The notes: a model not told the origin generated them from the letters alone. Positions 1 to 7,971 are shown, numbered from the stretch's first letter. The stretch is DNA of 10,758 nucleotides from Pseudomonadota bacterium (GCA_023439425.1 JAEXNZ010000534.1:1-10758), one strand, 5' to 3'. Made by a program: numbers and translations.

Positions 1-40
1 CAACCCCGGTGCCCCCCCAACCCGCGGCGCGCGCCCCCAC

Positions 41-60
41 CCGGGCATGCCCGGCTCTAC
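41..60 (-). repeat. GTAG-headed palindrome, SMAG/REP-like element
   Basis: Read on the minus strand, this begins with the tetranucleotide GTAG, then AG, then the perfect 14-bp palindrome CCGGGCATGCCCGG. A GTAG head followed by a short GC-rich stem-loop is the form described for the SMAG class of repetitive extragenic palindromes in Stenotrophomonas maltophilia. It lies 54 bp past the phosphoesterase stop codon in intergenic DNA, the usual place for such elements, where the hairpin could stabilise or end the upstream transcript. Only one copy is clearly visible, so its repeat status is inferred from form and not from copy number. Confidence 0.55.
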
Positions 61-114
61 GGTGCATCGCCCTCATCCCGTACGTGTTCGGCACGTGCAT
101 CCAGCACGAAGCAG

Positions 115-1716
115 TCAGGGCTTGGCCACCTGCAACCGGTAGGTGGTGCTGGCGGTAGCGGTCGAGCCGTCCGCCTGCGCGGCGCGCACTTCCACCTTGT
201 GTTCGCCGGCGGCCAGGTCGGTCGGCAGCGCGCCGCGCCACAGGTGCGGCGAGGCGGTGGCTTCGGGCGAGCGGTCGAAGCCGCGCAGCTTCTCGGCGGT
301 ATCGTCGGCCACGTTCTCCACCAGCAGACGCGGGTCCGGCTGCTCCACGCGTTTCATCGGCTGCCACGCGCCACCGTCCACGCGGTATTCCACGGCGGTG
401 TCGTCCTGGCCCATGAACACGTTCGCATACACGCCCCAGGCCGGGTACGCGCCCTTGCGCAGCACTTTCGGTGCATGCAGGGAAATCTGGTAATCGTCCG
501 GTGCGCGTGCCACGTAATAGCGCAGCGCGTACTCGCCGGCCGGCTTCACGCTCAGCACCGCATAGCCGTTCGGGGTGCCATCGCTCATGGTGGCGTCGGG
601 AATGCCGTTGCTGTCCTTCACCCCGGACCAGAATGCGCCGCAAGCCGCGCCGACGTTGTACTCGTGCAGCGGCTTTGCGCCTTGCCAACCCTCAGCGGCA
701 CCATGGTAGTAATGCTGCTGGGTGTGGCTGTGCCCACTGAGCACCAGCACGTTCGGGAAGTCTTTCAACAGCGCGAACAGACGGGCACGGTCGGCGTGGC
801 GGAAGGTCTCCCGGCCCGGCGCGGCATCGAACAGCGGAATGTGCAGGCCCAGTACCAGCAGGCGGTCTCGCGGCAGAGCCTTCAGGTAGTTGGCCAGGAA
901 GGCGAACTGATCCAGGCGCAGGCCGCCGATGTACTTCGGCTTGGCGCTTGGGTCATAGACCACGTCGTCCAGGAACACGAAGCTGGCCCCGCCCTCTTCC
1001 ACTGCATAGGTGTCCGGGCCGTACACCGCGCGCCAGCTGTCCAGCGAGTGCTGGTCAGTGGCGGCGTCAAAGTCCAGGTCATGGTTGCCGGGCACATGGA
1101 ACCACGGCACCTGCAGCTGCGCGGTGGCTTTGTTGAGTTCCGGGTACAGGCTGAGGTCGTCATTGACGATATCGCCCAGCGTGGTGCCCAGCCGTGCCTT
1201 GTGCTTGCCGATGATCGGCTCGACGATGGCGCGCTGGTAATACCCCACTTCCTGGCGGGTGGCGGTCTGCGAATCGGTGAACACCAGCATGTCGAAACCA
1301 TCGCGCGCGCCGTCAGCGTCCTTCAACGGCTCCAGTGCGAAATCCCAGTTGCGGGTGTTGCTGCCGGTGGCCGCGATGCCGTCGTACTTCAGCTTCGGCG
1401 AGCCCTGCGGCGCGAAGTGCCGCCAGAAGCCCGGCATGCCGTCAGCGCGGGCCGGGAAGCGAAACTCATCGGGCTTGATCACGAATACGGTCTGGCCGTC
1501 GCGCACCGGCAGGCTGTAGCTGCCATCCGCCGCCGTCCGCACGATCACTTCGCCGTTGGACACCTGTACGCCGGCCAGCGCCGGGTCGGTCGGGCCGCGA
1601 CCGGGCTTGCCGTCTCGCTCCTGGTAGACCTTGCCGGTGACGGTGGCCTCGCTGGCGGCCCAGGCCGGTGCGGAAATCAGCAGCAAACAGGCCAGCCAGG
1701 CGGTCTTGCAGGTCAT
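115..1716 (-). CDS. exported calcineurin-like metallophosphoesterase (three-domain type)
   Basis: Predicted 533-residue phosphoesterase, probably periplasmic or secreted; its substrate cannot be told from sequence. The start at 1716 is chosen because it opens directly into a signal peptide (basic Lys4, hydrophobic core about residues 6-16, cleavage motif AWA after residue 20); the frame is open 23 codons further upstream but without such a sequence. Layout: an Ig-like N-terminal domain (about 24-130, with GVQVSNG and ADGSYSLP typical of carboxypeptidase-regulatory-like folds), a binuclear-metal catalytic domain (about 140-340), and a beta-rich C-terminal domain (about 410-533), as in the MetallophosN/Metallophos/MetallophosC arrangement. 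Metal motifs are D148-S-Q150, GDIVND at 181-186, GNHD at 210-213, H292 and GHSH at 328-331. The first motif has Gln where many relatives have DxH. It follows hisIE after a 91-bp gap and has no strong Shine-Dalgarno sequence, so co-transcription with the his genes is uncertain. Confidence 0.88.
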   Translation of the reverse strand: MTCKTAWLACLLLISAPAWAASEATVTGKVYQERDGKPGRGPTDPALAGVQVSNGEVIVRTAADGSYSLPVRDGQTVFVIKPDEFRFPARADGMPGFWRHFAPQGSPKLKYDGIAATGSNTRNWDFALEPLKDADGARDGFDMLVFTDSQTATRQEVGYYQRAIVEPIIGKHKARLGTTLGDIVNDDLSLYPELNKATAQLQVPWFHVPGNHDLDFDAATDQHSLDSWRAVYGPDTYAVEEGGASFVFLDDVVYDPSAKPKYIGGLRLDQFAFLANYLKALPRDRLLVLGLHIPLFDAAPGRETFRHADRARLFALLKDFPNVLVLSGHSHTQQHYYHGAAEGWQGAKPLHEYNVGAACGAFWSGVKDSNGIPDATMSDGTPNGYAVLSVKPAGEYALRYYVARAPDDYQISLHAPKVLRKGAYPAWGVYANVFMGQDDTAVEYRVDGGAWQPMKRVEQPDPRLLVENVADDTAEKLRGFDRSPEATASPHLWRGALPTDLAAGEHKVEVRAAQADGSTATASTTYRLQVAKP

Positions 1717-1743
1717 CGGAGCGGTCCGTATCGAAGGGGAGCG

Positions 1744-1749
1744 ATTGTA
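1744..1749 (-). promoter_or_regulatory. possible -10 box for the phosphoesterase gene
   Basis: The minus strand reads TACAAT, five of six matches to TATAAT, about 27 bp before the phosphoesterase start codon. I see no good -35 hexamer 16-18 bp upstream of it. It may give the phosphoesterase its own expression independent of the his operon. Weak evidence. Confidence 0.25.
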
Positions 1750-1797
1750 AAGCCGCACATCATCGCGCGGACCGCGTTGCACCAACGTTAAATACGT

Positions 1798-1816
1798 GCC
1801 CGCCGCATCAGCGGGC
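1798..1816 (-). terminator. weak hairpin at the end of the his operon
   Basis: GCCCGC and GCGGGC form a 6-bp GC-only stem with a 7-nt loop that contains the hisIE stop codon. The downstream minus-strand sequence is ACGTATTTAACG, which is only moderately T-rich, so this is at best a poor intrinsic terminator and may allow readthrough into the phosphoesterase gene. Confidence 0.25.
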
Positions 1817-2431
1817 GTGTCGTTCCTGCAGCACGGCGACCGCGTCGTCCAGCGAAAGGCCGCGCGCGCGCAGCAGCACGATCAGGTGGAACAACAGGTC
1901 GGCCGACTCGCCCAGCAGCGCGGCATCGTCCTGCACCACGCCGGCCAGTGCGGTTTCCACGCCCTCCTCGCCGACCTTCTGCGCGATGCGGCGAATGCCG
2001 CCCTCGAACAGACTCGTCGTGTAGCTCTTGGCCGGACGCTGCTGCTCGCGCTGCTGCACCAACGCGTCCAGACGCCCGAGGAAATTGCCCGGGGCACGCT
2101 CGAAGCAGCTTTCCGCGCCGGTGTGGCAGGTCGGCCCGGCCGGGCGCGCGGTCACCAGCAGGGTGTCGTTGTCGCAGTCGATCCGCACCGCCAGCACGGT
2201 GAGCACGTTGCCGGAGGATTCGCCCTTGGTCCACAGACGCTGCTTGCTGCGGCTGTAGAAGGTCATCTGGCCGCTGGCCAGGGTGGCCGCCAGCGACTCG
2301 GCGTTGGCATAGCCCAGCATCAGCACGGCCAGGGTGTCGGCGTCCTGCACCACCACCGGCAGCAGGCCGTCGCCCTTGCTCCAGTCCAGTTGCTCCAGCG
2401 CCTGCAGGGACGGCAGCACTTCAATAGACAT
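1808..2431 (-). CDS. hisIE: phosphoribosyl-AMP cyclohydrolase / phosphoribosyl-ATP pyrophosphatase
   Basis: Bifunctional cytosolic enzyme, 207 residues, for the second and third steps of histidine synthesis: the C-terminal half removes pyrophosphate from phosphoribosyl-ATP and the N-terminal half opens the adenine ring of phosphoribosyl-AMP. The HisI half (about 1-115) shows YSRSKQRLWTKGESSGN at 59-75, the metal-binding DCDND at 85-89 and a conserved Cys in GPTCHTG (C102). The HisE half (about 120-207) shows SYTTSLF at 136-142, KVGEEGVE at 152-159 and the helix around ESADLLFH. I chose ATG at 2431 over the adjacent in-frame GTG at 2434 because GAGG sits 6 nt before the ATG. The gene overlaps the end of hisF by 11 nt and is last in the operon, as in enteric bacteria. 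Confidence 0.97.
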   Translation of the reverse strand: MSIEVLPSLQALEQLDWSKGDGLLPVVVQDADTLAVLMLGYANAESLAATLASGQMTFYSRSKQRLWTKGESSGNVLTVLAVRIDCDNDTLLVTARPAGPTCHTGAESCFERAPGNFLGRLDALVQQREQQRPAKSYTTSLFEGGIRRIAQKVGEEGVETALAGVVQDDAALLGESADLLFHLIVLLRARGLSLDDAVAVLQERHAR

Positions 2432-3197
2432 CACGTACCTCGATCTGTTGCGTGCGCAGGAACTGCTTCAGCGCGGGAATGGCAATCGACCCACTGTGGA
2501 ACACGCTGGCAGCCAGCGCCCCGTCCACGTCGGCCTGGTCGAACACGTCGGCAAAATGCTGCATCTCGCCAGCCCCGCCAGAGGCGATCAACGGCACCTG
2601 GCAGACCGCACGGGCCTGGGCCAGCTGCTCCACGTCGTAGCCGCGGCGCACGCCGTCGCTGTCCATGCAGTTGAGCACGATCTCGCCGGCTCCCCGACGT
2701 TGCACTTCCTGCACCCAGTCCAGGGTCCGCACGGGCACCGCCTGGGTCTTGCTGGGATCGCCGGTGAAGCGGCGCACGCGCCACTGGCCATCCGGCTCGC
2801 GCACCGAGTCGATACCGACCACCACGCACTGCACCCCGAATTCGTCGGCCAGCTCGGTGATCAGCTCCGGCCGCCCCAGCGCCGGCGAGTTGATGGAAAT
2901 CTTGTCGGCACCGGCAAACAGCACCCGGCGCGCGGTGTCCACGCTGTCGATGCCACCGGCCACGCAGAACGGAATGTCGATCAGGCGCGCAATGCGCTCG
3001 ATCCATTCCACGTCCACCGAGCGTGCTTCCGGGCTGGCCCCGATGTCATAGAACACCAGTTCGTCTGCGCCCTGGTCGCGGTAGCGCTGCGCCAGTTCGG
3101 CGATGTCGCCCATGTCGACGTGGTCGCGGAAGCGCACGCCTTTGACCACGCGGCCATCGCGCACGTCCAGGCAGGGAATGATGCGCCGGCTCAACAT
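2421..3197 (-). CDS. hisF: imidazole glycerol phosphate synthase, cyclase subunit
   Basis: A 258-residue (beta/alpha)8-barrel subunit that takes ammonia from the HisH glutaminase and converts PRFAR to imidazole glycerol phosphate and AICAR, the latter feeding purine synthesis. The two catalytic aspartates stand at their standard positions, D11 (IIPCLDVRDGRVVKG) and D130 (VVVGIDSV). Phosphate-binding loops VAGGI (79-83) and IASGGAG (204-210) are present. The loop LNCMDSDGVRRGYD is of the gamma-proteobacterial type. Length is that of the family. GAGG lies 7 nt before the start, inside the hisA end, and the start overlaps the hisA stop by 7 nt. Confidence 0.98.
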   Translation of the reverse strand: MLSRRIIPCLDVRDGRVVKGVRFRDHVDMGDIAELAQRYRDQGADELVFYDIGASPEARSVDVEWIERIARLIDIPFCVAGGIDSVDTARRVLFAGADKISINSPALGRPELITELADEFGVQCVVVGIDSVREPDGQWRVRRFTGDPSKTQAVPVRTLDWVQEVQRRGAGEIVLNCMDSDGVRRGYDVEQLAQARAVCQVPLIASGGAGEMQHFADVFDQADVDGALAASVFHSGSIAIPALKQFLRTQQIEVRDVY

Positions 3198-3925
3198 GCC
3201 AGTGCCTCGCCCAGATCCATGCGCTGTTCCAGCAGCGCCTTGCCCAGTACCGCACCGGCACAGCCGGCCGCACGTGCAGCGGCCACGTCGGCCACGTCAC
3301 GTACACCGCCGGAAGCCTGCACGGCCACGCCGGGCAGCCGTGCAGCGAGGTGACGATAGAGCTCCAGATTCGGGCCGGCCAGCATGCCATCGCGGGCGAT
3401 GTCGGTGCACAACAGGTGGCGCAGGCCGGCGGCCGCATAGCGGTCGGCCAGTACGTCCAGGGTGACGCCGGCGTTCTCGGTCCAGCCATGCACCGGCAGC
3501 TGCCACAGGCCCTGTTCGTCCTGGCGGGCGTCCAGCGCGATGGTGATGCGCTCCGGGCCGAACTCGGCCAGCCAGCCGATCACCTGCTCCGGCTCACGCA
3601 CTGCCAGCGACCCCACCACCACGCGGCTCGCACCCGCATCAAGAATGCGTGCCACGTCGTCGCGACCACGCACGCCGCCGCCGGTCTGCACCTGCAGGCC
3701 GGTGTTGGCGCGGATCGCGCCGAGCAGCGGAGCCAGGGTGTAGCCGCCGGCACGGGCCGCGTCCAGGTCCACCAGGTGCATCCAGGTCGCGCCCTGCGCC
3801 TCGAACGCCTGGGCACGCGGCAGCGGATCGTCGCCGTAGTGGGTTTCCTGCGCATAGTCGCCCTGGCGCAGGCGCACCACGCGGCCTTCGCGGATATCCA
3901 GTGCGGGGTAAACGGTGAAGCTCAT
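3191..3925 (-). CDS. hisA: ProFAR isomerase
   Basis: A 244-residue (beta/alpha)8-barrel isomerase that performs the Amadori rearrangement of 5'-ProFAR to PRFAR, the substrate of HisHF. The catalytic pair is visible as D10 (YPALDIREGRVVRL) and D132 (ALDAR), with the TDIARDGMLAGPN motif at 174-186 and the C-terminal phosphate-binding loop ASGGVRD at 204-210. The internal half-barrel repeat expected for HisA is recognisable (LQVQTGGGVR and VAVQASGGVR). The start codon overlaps the hisH stop as ATGA; a GAGG about 10 nt upstream lies within hisH. Confidence 0.98.
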   Translation of the reverse strand: MSFTVYPALDIREGRVVRLRQGDYAQETHYGDDPLPRAQAFEAQGATWMHLVDLDAARAGGYTLAPLLGAIRANTGLQVQTGGGVRGRDDVARILDAGASRVVVGSLAVREPEQVIGWLAEFGPERITIALDARQDEQGLWQLPVHGWTENAGVTLDVLADRYAAAGLRHLLCTDIARDGMLAGPNLELYRHLAARLPGVAVQASGGVRDVADVAAARAAGCAGAVLGKALLEQRMDLGEALAC

Positions 3926-4524
3926 ACAGCAGTGCCCTCAAGGAAATTGCGCAGCATCAGCGAACCGGTGTCGCCGGAACGCTCGGGGTGGAACTGGGCC
4001 CCGAAGTAACGGCCCTGCTCCACCATCGCGGTAAACAGCCCACCGTGATCGCAGGCGGCCACGGTGTGGGCGTTCAGCGGTGCGGCATAGCTGTGCACGA
4101 AGTAGGCGCTGGCGCGCTCGGGAATGTCCTTCAGCAGCAGCGAGGATTTCAGTGGCAGCAGCCGGTTCCAGCCCATGTGCGGCACGCGGATGCCGGTGGC
4201 CGGCACCAGCTTTCGCACTGTGCCGGGAATCAGCGCCAGCGTTTCCACGCCGGACTCTTCCGAATGCTCGAACAACAGCTGCATGCCCAGGCAGATGCCC
4301 ATCAGCGGCGCTTCCAGCCGCCGCAGCGGTTCCACCAGTCCCTGCTCGTGCAGTCGTTGCATTGCTGGCTTGGCCGCACCCACACCGGGCAGGATCACCC
4401 GCTGCGCGCCTTGCAGCCCGGCCGCGGTGCGCACCAGCTGCACGCGCGCGCCGAGCCGCTCCAGCGCATAGCGCACCGACCCCAGGTTGGCTCCACCTGC
4501 ATCAATCAGCGCAACCTCGGTCAC
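3922..4524 (-). CDS. hisH: imidazole glycerol phosphate synthase, glutamine amidotransferase subunit
   Basis: A 200-residue class I glutaminase that hydrolyses glutamine and channels ammonia to HisF. The triad is complete: C78 in GICLGMQ, H179 and E181 in AQFHPERSG. The oxyanion-strand motif ILPGVGA is at 45-51. The start is GTG at 4524: it opens the conserved VALIDAGGANLGSV sequence, is preceded by AAGGGGG a few bases upstream, and overlaps the hisB stop as GTGA. A longer in-frame extension to 4674 lies wholly inside hisB and has no family resemblance. It is the only his gene here starting with GTG, which may lower its translation relative to its neighbours. Confidence 0.97.
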   Translation of the reverse strand: MTEVALIDAGGANLGSVRYALERLGARVQLVRTAAGLQGAQRVILPGVGAAKPAMQRLHEQGLVEPLRRLEAPLMGICLGMQLLFEHSEESGVETLALIPGTVRKLVPATGIRVPHMGWNRLLPLKSSLLLKDIPERASAYFVHSYAAPLNAHTVAACDHGGLFTAMVEQGRYFGAQFHPERSGDTGSLMLRNFLEGTAV

Positions 4525-5594
4525 AGCGCCCCCTTGGTGCTGGGCAGCGCCGTGCCCTGGCGCGGCAGCGCCTGGCGCAGCGCACGCGCCAGCGCCTTGA
4601 AGCAGGCTTCGACCTTGTGGTGGTCGTTGTCGCCGTGCACGCTCAGGTGCAGGTTCAACCCGGACGCATCGCACAGCGAGCGGAAGAAGTGCGGCACCAG
4701 CTCGGTCGGCATGTCGCCTACCCGCTCGCGCTTGAACTCACCTTCGAACACGAAGTACGGGCGACCACTGAAATCCAGCGCTGCGCTGGCCAGGGTTTCA
4801 TCCATCGGCAGGGTGAAGCCGTAGCGACCGATGCCGCGCTTGTCGCCCAGCGCCTCACGCAGGGCCTGGCCCAGTGCCAGCCCGGTGTCTTCAATGGTGT
4901 GGTGTTCGTCGATGTGCAGGTCGCCCTCGGCCTGCACGCTCAGCGCGAAACCGCCGTGCTTGCCGATCTGCTCCAGCATGTGGTCGAAGAACGGCAGGCC
5001 GGTGTGGGTCTTCGGCTCGGCGGTGCGGTCCAGGTCCACATCCACGCGGATGCGGGTCTCCTTGGTATTGCGCTGCACCGTGGCGCGGCGCGGGGCGTCG
5101 GCCAGTTCGTGGGCAATGCCGTTCCAGTCCCACTCGCCGCCGAACTGTTCGGTGCGCAGCTGGAAGCCGCGGATGTTCATGTTCTGCGCGAACTGGATAT
5201 CGGTCGGGCGGTCACCGACCATGCCCGAGCGCGCCCAGTCGATGTTCCGGTCCTGCAGGTACGGCAGCATCATGCCGATGCCAGGCTTGCGGGTCGGCGC
5301 GTTGTCGTGCGGCCAGGTGCCGTCAATCAGCACGTCACGGAACACGATGCCCTGGCTTTCGAAGATCTGCAGCATCAGGTTGTTGGGGCCGTCGAAGCTT
5401 GCCTGTGGGTAGCCCTCGCTGCCCAGCCCGTCCTGGTTGCTGACAATCACGAACTGGTAGCCGGCGTCGCGCAGCTTGAGCATGGCCGGAATCACATCGC
5501 GTACAAAGCGGATCTTCTCGTACGCGTCGATCTGGAAATCGTCCGGTTCTTCAATCAAGGTGCCGTCGCGGTCGACGAACAGAATGGGGGTCAT
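4521..5594 (-). CDS. hisB: histidinol-phosphatase / imidazole glycerol phosphate dehydratase
   Basis: Bifunctional 357-residue enzyme for two non-consecutive steps. The N-terminal HAD phosphatase (about 1-165) has nucleophile and acid D8 and D10 (FVDRDGT), VSNQDG at 51-56, K103 in TRKP and D128/D132 in MVGDRPTD. The C-terminal dehydratase (about 172-357) has RNTKETRI, FFDHMLEQIGKHGGF, the manganese-binding DEHHTIED at 229-236 and GDNDHHKVEA at 321-330. An oddity is the loop at 91-103 (DGTWPHDNAPTRKP): it has one His but none of the cysteines that bind zinc in the E. coli phosphatase (CPHLPADECDCRKP). As I recall, Xanthomonas HisB is also poor in cysteine here, so this is likely a lineage variant and not damage. 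GGAGG stands 8 nt before the start; the start overlaps the hisC stop as ATGA. Confidence 0.98.
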   Translation of the reverse strand: MTPILFVDRDGTLIEEPDDFQIDAYEKIRFVRDVIPAMLKLRDAGYQFVIVSNQDGLGSEGYPQASFDGPNNLMLQIFESQGIVFRDVLIDGTWPHDNAPTRKPGIGMMLPYLQDRNIDWARSGMVGDRPTDIQFAQNMNIRGFQLRTEQFGGEWDWNGIAHELADAPRRATVQRNTKETRIRVDVDLDRTAEPKTHTGLPFFDHMLEQIGKHGGFALSVQAEGDLHIDEHHTIEDTGLALGQALREALGDKRGIGRYGFTLPMDETLASAALDFSGRPYFVFEGEFKRERVGDMPTELVPHFFRSLCDASGLNLHLSVHGDNDHHKVEACFKALARALRQALPRQGTALPSTKGAL

Positions 5595-6679
5595 GCGGCG
5601 GCCCTCCCGGCGGTCAGTACCTGCAGTACACGGTCGTTCTCGGCCGGGCTGCCCACGGTGATGCGCAGGGCATCACCCAGCTGCGGTGCAGCGCGCTGGT
5701 CGCGCACCACCACGCCGGTGGCGAGCAGTGCGTCGAATGCCGCCTGCGCGTCAGTGAAGCGGACCAGCAGGTAGTTGCCCTGCGAGGCGTACACCCGCCG
5801 CACGCCGGGCGCATGCTGCAACGCCTGCTGCAGACGGGCGCGTTCGGCCTTCACTTCGGCCACGCGTGCTGCGGTGGTGGTCAGTGCCGCCGGCTCCAGT
5901 GCGGCCAGTGCCAGCGCACTGCACGGTGCCGGCACCGGGTACGGGGCCTGGCAGCGGCGCAGCAACTGGATCAGTTCCGGCGCGGCGATCAGCGAGCCGA
6001 TGCGGGCGGCGGCCAGGGCATGCGCTTTGGACAGCGTGCGCAGCACGGCAAGGTTGTCGTAACGGTCCAGCAGGGTCACAGCGGAAGGCTGCTCGGCATA
6101 CTCGCCATAGGCTTCGTCGACGACCACCACTGCCCTGCCCCGCAGCGCGGTGGCAACGCGTTCGATCTCGCTCAAGGCAATGCTGCTGCCGGCCGGGTTG
6201 GAGGGCGTGCACAGGAACACCAGCTTGGCTTTGCCCGACAGTGCGGTGGCAATGATGGCGTCGATGTCGGCGTTGAGGCCGTTAGCGCTGTCCACCAGCG
6301 GCACTTCCAGCAGCGGCGCGTTCTGCAGACGCGCACACACCGCGTACATGCCGAACACCGGCGGCGTCACCAGCACCGCGTCGCGACCGGGTTCGCACAG
6401 GGCGCGCACCAGCAGATCGATCGCTTCGTCGCTGCCGCGCCCGATCAGCAGCTGCTCGAGCGTGCAGCCGTACAGCGCGGCCAGCCGCGCGCGCAGCGCC
6501 TCCGGCTGCGGTTCCGGGTAGCGCCGTGCGCTGCCCTGCGGGTCGGCCGGGTTGGCCCAGGCCGACTCGTTGGCGTTGAGCCAAACATCGCCGACCAGCG
6601 CGCTGCTGCGCGCCGAGGAGTAACCCGCGAACGCGCGCAGATCCTCGCGCACCAGCGAAAGCACGGAGGACGCGTTCAT
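5591..6679 (-). CDS. hisC: histidinol-phosphate aminotransferase
   Basis: A 362-residue fold-type I PLP enzyme that transaminates imidazole acetol phosphate with glutamate to histidinol phosphate. Visible residues: LNANES at 34-39, RYPEPQP at 53-59, GRGSDEAIDLL at 80-90, the CTPSNPAGS loop with N161, D188 and Y191 in VDEAYGEY, the PLP lysine K218 in RTLSKAHALAAARIG, and the C-terminal LRITVGSPAEND with the substrate-carboxylate arginine. Length is normal. GGAG lies 8 nt before the start, within hisD, and the start and hisD stop overlap as ATGA. The aminotransferase fold is shared with aromatic aminotransferases, but the position settles the call. Confidence 0.98.
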   Translation of the reverse strand: MNASSVLSLVREDLRAFAGYSSARSSALVGDVWLNANESAWANPADPQGSARRYPEPQPEALRARLAALYGCTLEQLLIGRGSDEAIDLLVRALCEPGRDAVLVTPPVFGMYAVCARLQNAPLLEVPLVDSANGLNADIDAIIATALSGKAKLVFLCTPSNPAGSSIALSEIERVATALRGRAVVVVDEAYGEYAEQPSAVTLLDRYDNLAVLRTLSKAHALAAARIGSLIAAPELIQLLRRCQAPYPVPAPCSALALAALEPAALTTTAARVAEVKAERARLQQALQHAPGVRRVYASQGNYLLVRFTDAQAAFDALLATGVVVRDQRAAPQLGDALRITVGSPAENDRVLQVLTAGRAAA

Positions 6680-7971
6680 GCCGCCGTCTCCATGCGCAGC
6701 GCCACCGCATTCTCGTGCGCGTCCAGTCCTTCAGCGCGGGCCAGCACACGTGCACTGTTACCGATGCCGGCAATGCCCTGCACCGTCGCCTGCTGCACGC
6801 TGATCATGTTCTGGAAACTGGACACGCTGACCCCGCTGTAAGCACGCGCGGCACCGGCCGTGGGCAGCACGTGGTTGGTGCCACTGCAGTAGTCGCCCAG
6901 CGCTTCCGGCGTGTAGTCGCCCAGGAACACCGAGCCTGCGGCTTCCACCTGCGGCAACCAGTCACGCGGCTCGCGCAGGGCCAGAATCAGGTGTTCGGGT
7001 GCATAGCGGTTGCTGATCTGGAACGCCTGCACCAGCGACTCGACCAGGATCAGTCGTGAACTGTCCAATGCCTGCGTGGCGATATCCGCGCGGGACAGCT
7101 GGGCCAGCTGTTCCTGCACCTGGGCCTCCACCTTTTCCAGCAGCGCGGCATCGTCGGTGAGCAGCAGCACCTGCGAATCTGGTCCGTGCTCAGCCTGCGA
7201 AAGCAGATCGGCGGCGACAAACGCGGGGTTGGCACCGGCATCGGCGATTACCAGCACTTCCGACGGGCCGGCCGGCATGTCGATGGCGGCGGCACCGTCC
7301 TGCGCGACCTGCTGTTTGGCTTCGGTCACATAGCTGTTGCCTGGCCCGAACAGCTTGTCGCAGGCCGGCACGCTGTCGGTGCCATAGGCCATCGCGGCAA
7401 TCGCCTGCGCACCGCCGAGCTTGAACACACGGTCCACGCCGGTCAGGCGCGCCGCAACCAGCACGGCGGGATCGGCGGTGCCGTCCTTGCGCGGCGGCGT
7501 GCACAGCACCACTTCCCGGCAGCCGGCCAGCTGTGCCGGCACACCCAGCATCAACGCGGTTGACGGCAACGGCGCGCTGCCGGCGGGCACGTACAAGCCA
7601 ACCCGGCCAATCGCGCGCACCATGCGTTCGCAGCGCACGCCCGGCGCGGTTTCCACCGCATAGCCCTGGCTCATGCCGGCCTTGTGGAAGACACGGATGC
7701 GTTCGGCGGCATCGATCATCGCCTGGCGCAGTTCGGCCGGCACCACGCGTTCGGCGGCGGCAAATTCCTCGTCGCTGACCTCAAAGCTGTCGGGCGCGAT
7801 GCCGTCGAAGCGCAGGCTGATTTCGCGCAGCGCGGCGTCACCGTCTTCGCGCACGGCAGCAATCAGCGCGGCCACCGATTCACGGGTGCGTGCGGCCACG
7901 GCCTGCACCGGGCGCTGCAGGGCGTCGGCCTGGGCGGCGGCATCGAGTTGGTTCCATTGCAGACGGTTCAT
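6676..7971 (-). CDS. hisD: histidinol dehydrogenase
   Basis: A 431-residue zinc enzyme that makes the last two oxidations, L-histidinol to L-histidine, using two NAD. The zinc ligands fall at exactly the E. coli numbers: Q259 and H262 in SQAEHGPDSQ, D360 in ALGDYCSGTNHVLPT, and H419 in GLDAHENAV. The catalytic pair E326-H327 is in YAPEHL. GPGNSYVTEAK (209-219) and PAGPSEVLVIAD (233-244) are family signatures. The start at 7971 opens the conserved N-terminus and overlaps the hisG stop as ATGA; the frame extends 31 codons upstream into hisG without similarity. GGAG is about 11 nt upstream, a rather long spacing. Confidence 0.98.
   Translation of the reverse strand: MNRLQWNQLDAAAQADALQRPVQAVAARTRESVAALIAAVREDGDAALREISLRFDGIAPDSFEVSDEEFAAAERVVPAELRQAMIDAAERIRVFHKAGMSQGYAVETAPGVRCERMVRAIGRVGLYVPAGSAPLPSTALMLGVPAQLAGCREVVLCTPPRKDGTADPAVLVAARLTGVDRVFKLGGAQAIAAMAYGTDSVPACDKLFGPGNSYVTEAKQQVAQDGAAAIDMPAGPSEVLVIADAGANPAFVAADLLSQAEHGPDSQVLLLTDDAALLEKVEAQVQEQLAQLSRADIATQALDSSRLILVESLVQAFQISNRYAPEHLILALREPRDWLPQVEAAGSVFLGDYTPEALGDYCSGTNHVLPTAGAARAYSGVSVSSFQNMISVQQATVQGIAGIGNSARVLARAEGLDAHENAVALRMETAA

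Noticed and set aside
199..1791. Long plus-strand open frame of about 530 codons opposite the phosphoesterase
   Set aside because: It is antisense to a gene with full catalytic motifs and a signal peptide; its translation is rich in His, Arg, Gln and Val with no domain pattern, as expected for the complement of a GC-rich gene.
4525..4674. N-terminal extension of hisH to an upstream ATG
   Set aside because: The added 50 residues lie wholly inside hisB, are Ala/Gly/Gln-rich and precede the conserved HisH start; GTG at 4524 with a good Shine-Dalgarno sequence fits better.
4080..5774. Plus-strand open frame of about 564 codons across hisH, hisB and hisC
   Set aside because: It crosses three well-supported genes on the other strand and its product has no recognisable motif.
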